DNA from: Frankiales bacterium
GTDB lineage: Bacteria; Actinomycetota; Actinomycetes; Mycobacteriales; SCTD01
DNA: 31,148 nt
Direction: 5' to 3'
Assembly (NCBI GenBank): GCA_025464915.1
Contig: JAODNF010000433.1
Location: 1 to 31,148 of the forward strand
Made by a program: the position numbers and the translations under genes. How positions within the stretch are numbered: the stretch's first letter is position 1; every line of letters starts with the position of its first letter. The notes below the pieces were generated by a model. That model had not been told where the DNA came from. It made no database searches and saw only the letters and a program-made list of their open reading frames with translations. This document shows positions 30,234 through 31,148 of this stretch, in pieces.

Positions 30234-31148
30234 ATGTCTCGACGCCGTCGCCTTCTCGTCCTTCCCGCACTGCTCGTCGTGCCGGTCCTCGCCTTCGCCT
30301 CGGCCACCGCGCCGGTCGGAGTGACGTCCGCCCCGCCCGACCCGGTCAGTGCGCTGCGCGACCAGGTGTTCGGCAAGACGCCGGGCACCCACGAGCTGCT
30401 GGACCGGGTGCAGCGCGACTACACGCCGGTGGGTGCCACCAACCAGGCGTTCGACGCGGTCGGGACGACGCTCACCGCCACCACCGCTGCCGCGAAGATC
30501 CCCTCGGTGGGCCAGCCCTGGACCTTCGCGGGCCCGAAGGACGGCTACTACCTCAAGGACGGCTACTCCACGGCTCCCGCGCACTACGGGCACTCCGCGG
30601 GCATCGTCACCACGATCGCGGCCGATGCGACGGACACGACCGGCAACACGATCTACGTCGGGACCCACGGCGGCCTGTTCAAGACCACCAACGGCGGCAC
30701 CTCGTGGAAGGACCTCACGCTCGGCAAGCTGCCGCGGCTCGGGATCGGCGCCGTCACGGTCGACCCGGCCAACCACAACCGCATCTACCTCGGCACCGGC
30801 ATACCCCTGCTGACCCGTTCGGACGACGCCGCGGGCACCGGCCTGTACGTCTCGAACAACGGCGGCGCGACGTGGACCCGCGGCGCCTACACGGGCCACG
30901 GCTACGGCGTGAACTCGATCGCCGTCAGCTCCACGGGCGGTGTGTTCGCGGCGACCGCCGACGGGCTCTACCGCTCCCGCAACCACGGGGCGTCCTGGGT
31001 CCGCGTCCCGCTCAAGACGAACACCGCCCACACCGCCGAGTACACCGGCAAGTACGGCAACTTCATGACGGACGTGCAGGTCCAGCCGGGCACGCCCAAC
31101 ACGATCACGGCAGCCGTCGGGTACGGCCTCGGCAAGGTGCTGTTCGAG
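30234..31148 (+). CDS. Secreted BNR/sortilin-type beta-propeller protein, N-terminal part
   Basis: I translated 305 codons by hand; the gene runs off the window end. A Sec signal peptide (about 1-24: MSRRRR, a hydrophobic core, then FASA) is followed by a region without recognised motifs (25-125). Beta-propeller repeats with Asp-box-like motifs follow: TTNGGTSW (about 149-156), SNNGGATW (about 207-214) and SRNHGASW (about 245-252). Such repeats occur in sialidases, xyloglucanases and sortilin-like proteins, so an extracellular glycoside-binding or -cleaving role is possible but not shown. The ATG at 30234 has GGAG 7 nt upstream. The region between the efflux gene and this start (87 nt) holds only the promoter. 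Confidence 0.85.
   Translation, partial: MSRRRRLLVLPALLVVPVLAFASATAPVGVTSAPPDPVSALRDQVFGKTPGTHELLDRVQRDYTPVGATNQAFDAVGTTLTATTAAAKIPSVGQPWTFAGPKDGYYLKDGYSTAPAHYGHSAGIVTTIAADATDTTGNTIYVGTHGGLFKTTNGGTSWKDLTLGKLPRLGIGAVTVDPANHNRIYLGTGIPLLTRSDDAAGTGLYVSNNGGATWTRGAYTGHGYGVNSIAVSSTGGVFAATADGLYRSRNHGASWVRVPLKTNTAHTAEYTGKYGNFMTDVQVQPGTPNTITAAVGYGLGKVLFE

Noticed and set aside
1..31148. Mobile elements, tRNA attachment sites, CRISPR arrays, rRNA/tRNA genes
   Set aside because: No transposase, integrase, direct-repeat array or RNA gene could be recognised; composition is even except for the short AT-rich marR promoter.

Overview
The window is GC-rich DNA, almost completely coding, with GTG and TTG starts, stop/start codon overlaps and several promoters of the TAnnnT-6/7 nt-start-codon (leaderless) type. 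This points to a high-GC actinobacterium; I cannot name the genus. I see no rRNA, tRNA, CRISPR array, insertion sequence or phage gene, and no gap over 300 bases without a gene.

Left block (1-3743): an AMP-dependent acyl-CoA ligase (cut by the window start), a damaged TetR regulator and an HSL-type esterase form a minus-strand group. A putative TetR operator (2209-2230) precedes it. Diverging from it is a cytoplasmic class-C beta-lactamase-like serine hydrolase.

Mannoside block (3740-8420, minus strand): a TetR regulator, a GH2 beta-mannosidase and a YihS/AGE-type aldose-ketose isomerase overlap by 4 nt at each junction, followed by a frameshifted SnoaL-like gene. The likely route is beta-mannoside to mannose to fructose. 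The frameshifted gene and the beta-lactamase-like gene converge and share one CTAG for their stops.

Transporter block (8560-17391, plus strand): seven genes, each overlapping the next by 1-4 nt, encode a branched-chain-amino-acid-type (Liv/HAAT) ABC system of very unusual build. They are a lipoprotein binding protein on a long Gly/Ser/Thr tether, a small Ig-like lipoprotein, an MFS permease fused to a LivF ATPase, a LivH-LivM-LivG triple fusion, two paralogous two-helix membrane proteins and a C-terminally anchored surface protein. The operon diverges from the mannoside tetR. Two near-identical operator-like sites exactly 100 bp apart lie in the shared intergenic region. This is the best candidate for an undescribed system. 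An alpha/beta hydrolase and a secreted SGNH esterase follow closely and may be co-transcribed.

Right block (19548-31148): a GH130 mannoside phosphorylase/hydrolase; a short AraC regulator with a VOC protein; a tungstate-type ABC permease and ATPase (no binding protein in the window) converging on an HTH-TOBE oxyanion regulator; a 39-residue Cys-rich protein; an ArsR-SRPBCC fusion with a perfect inverted repeat at its promoter; a histidine kinase, response regulator and membrane diguanylate cyclase; a MarR regulator with a DHA2 drug-efflux pump; and the start of a secreted BNR-repeat protein that runs off the window.
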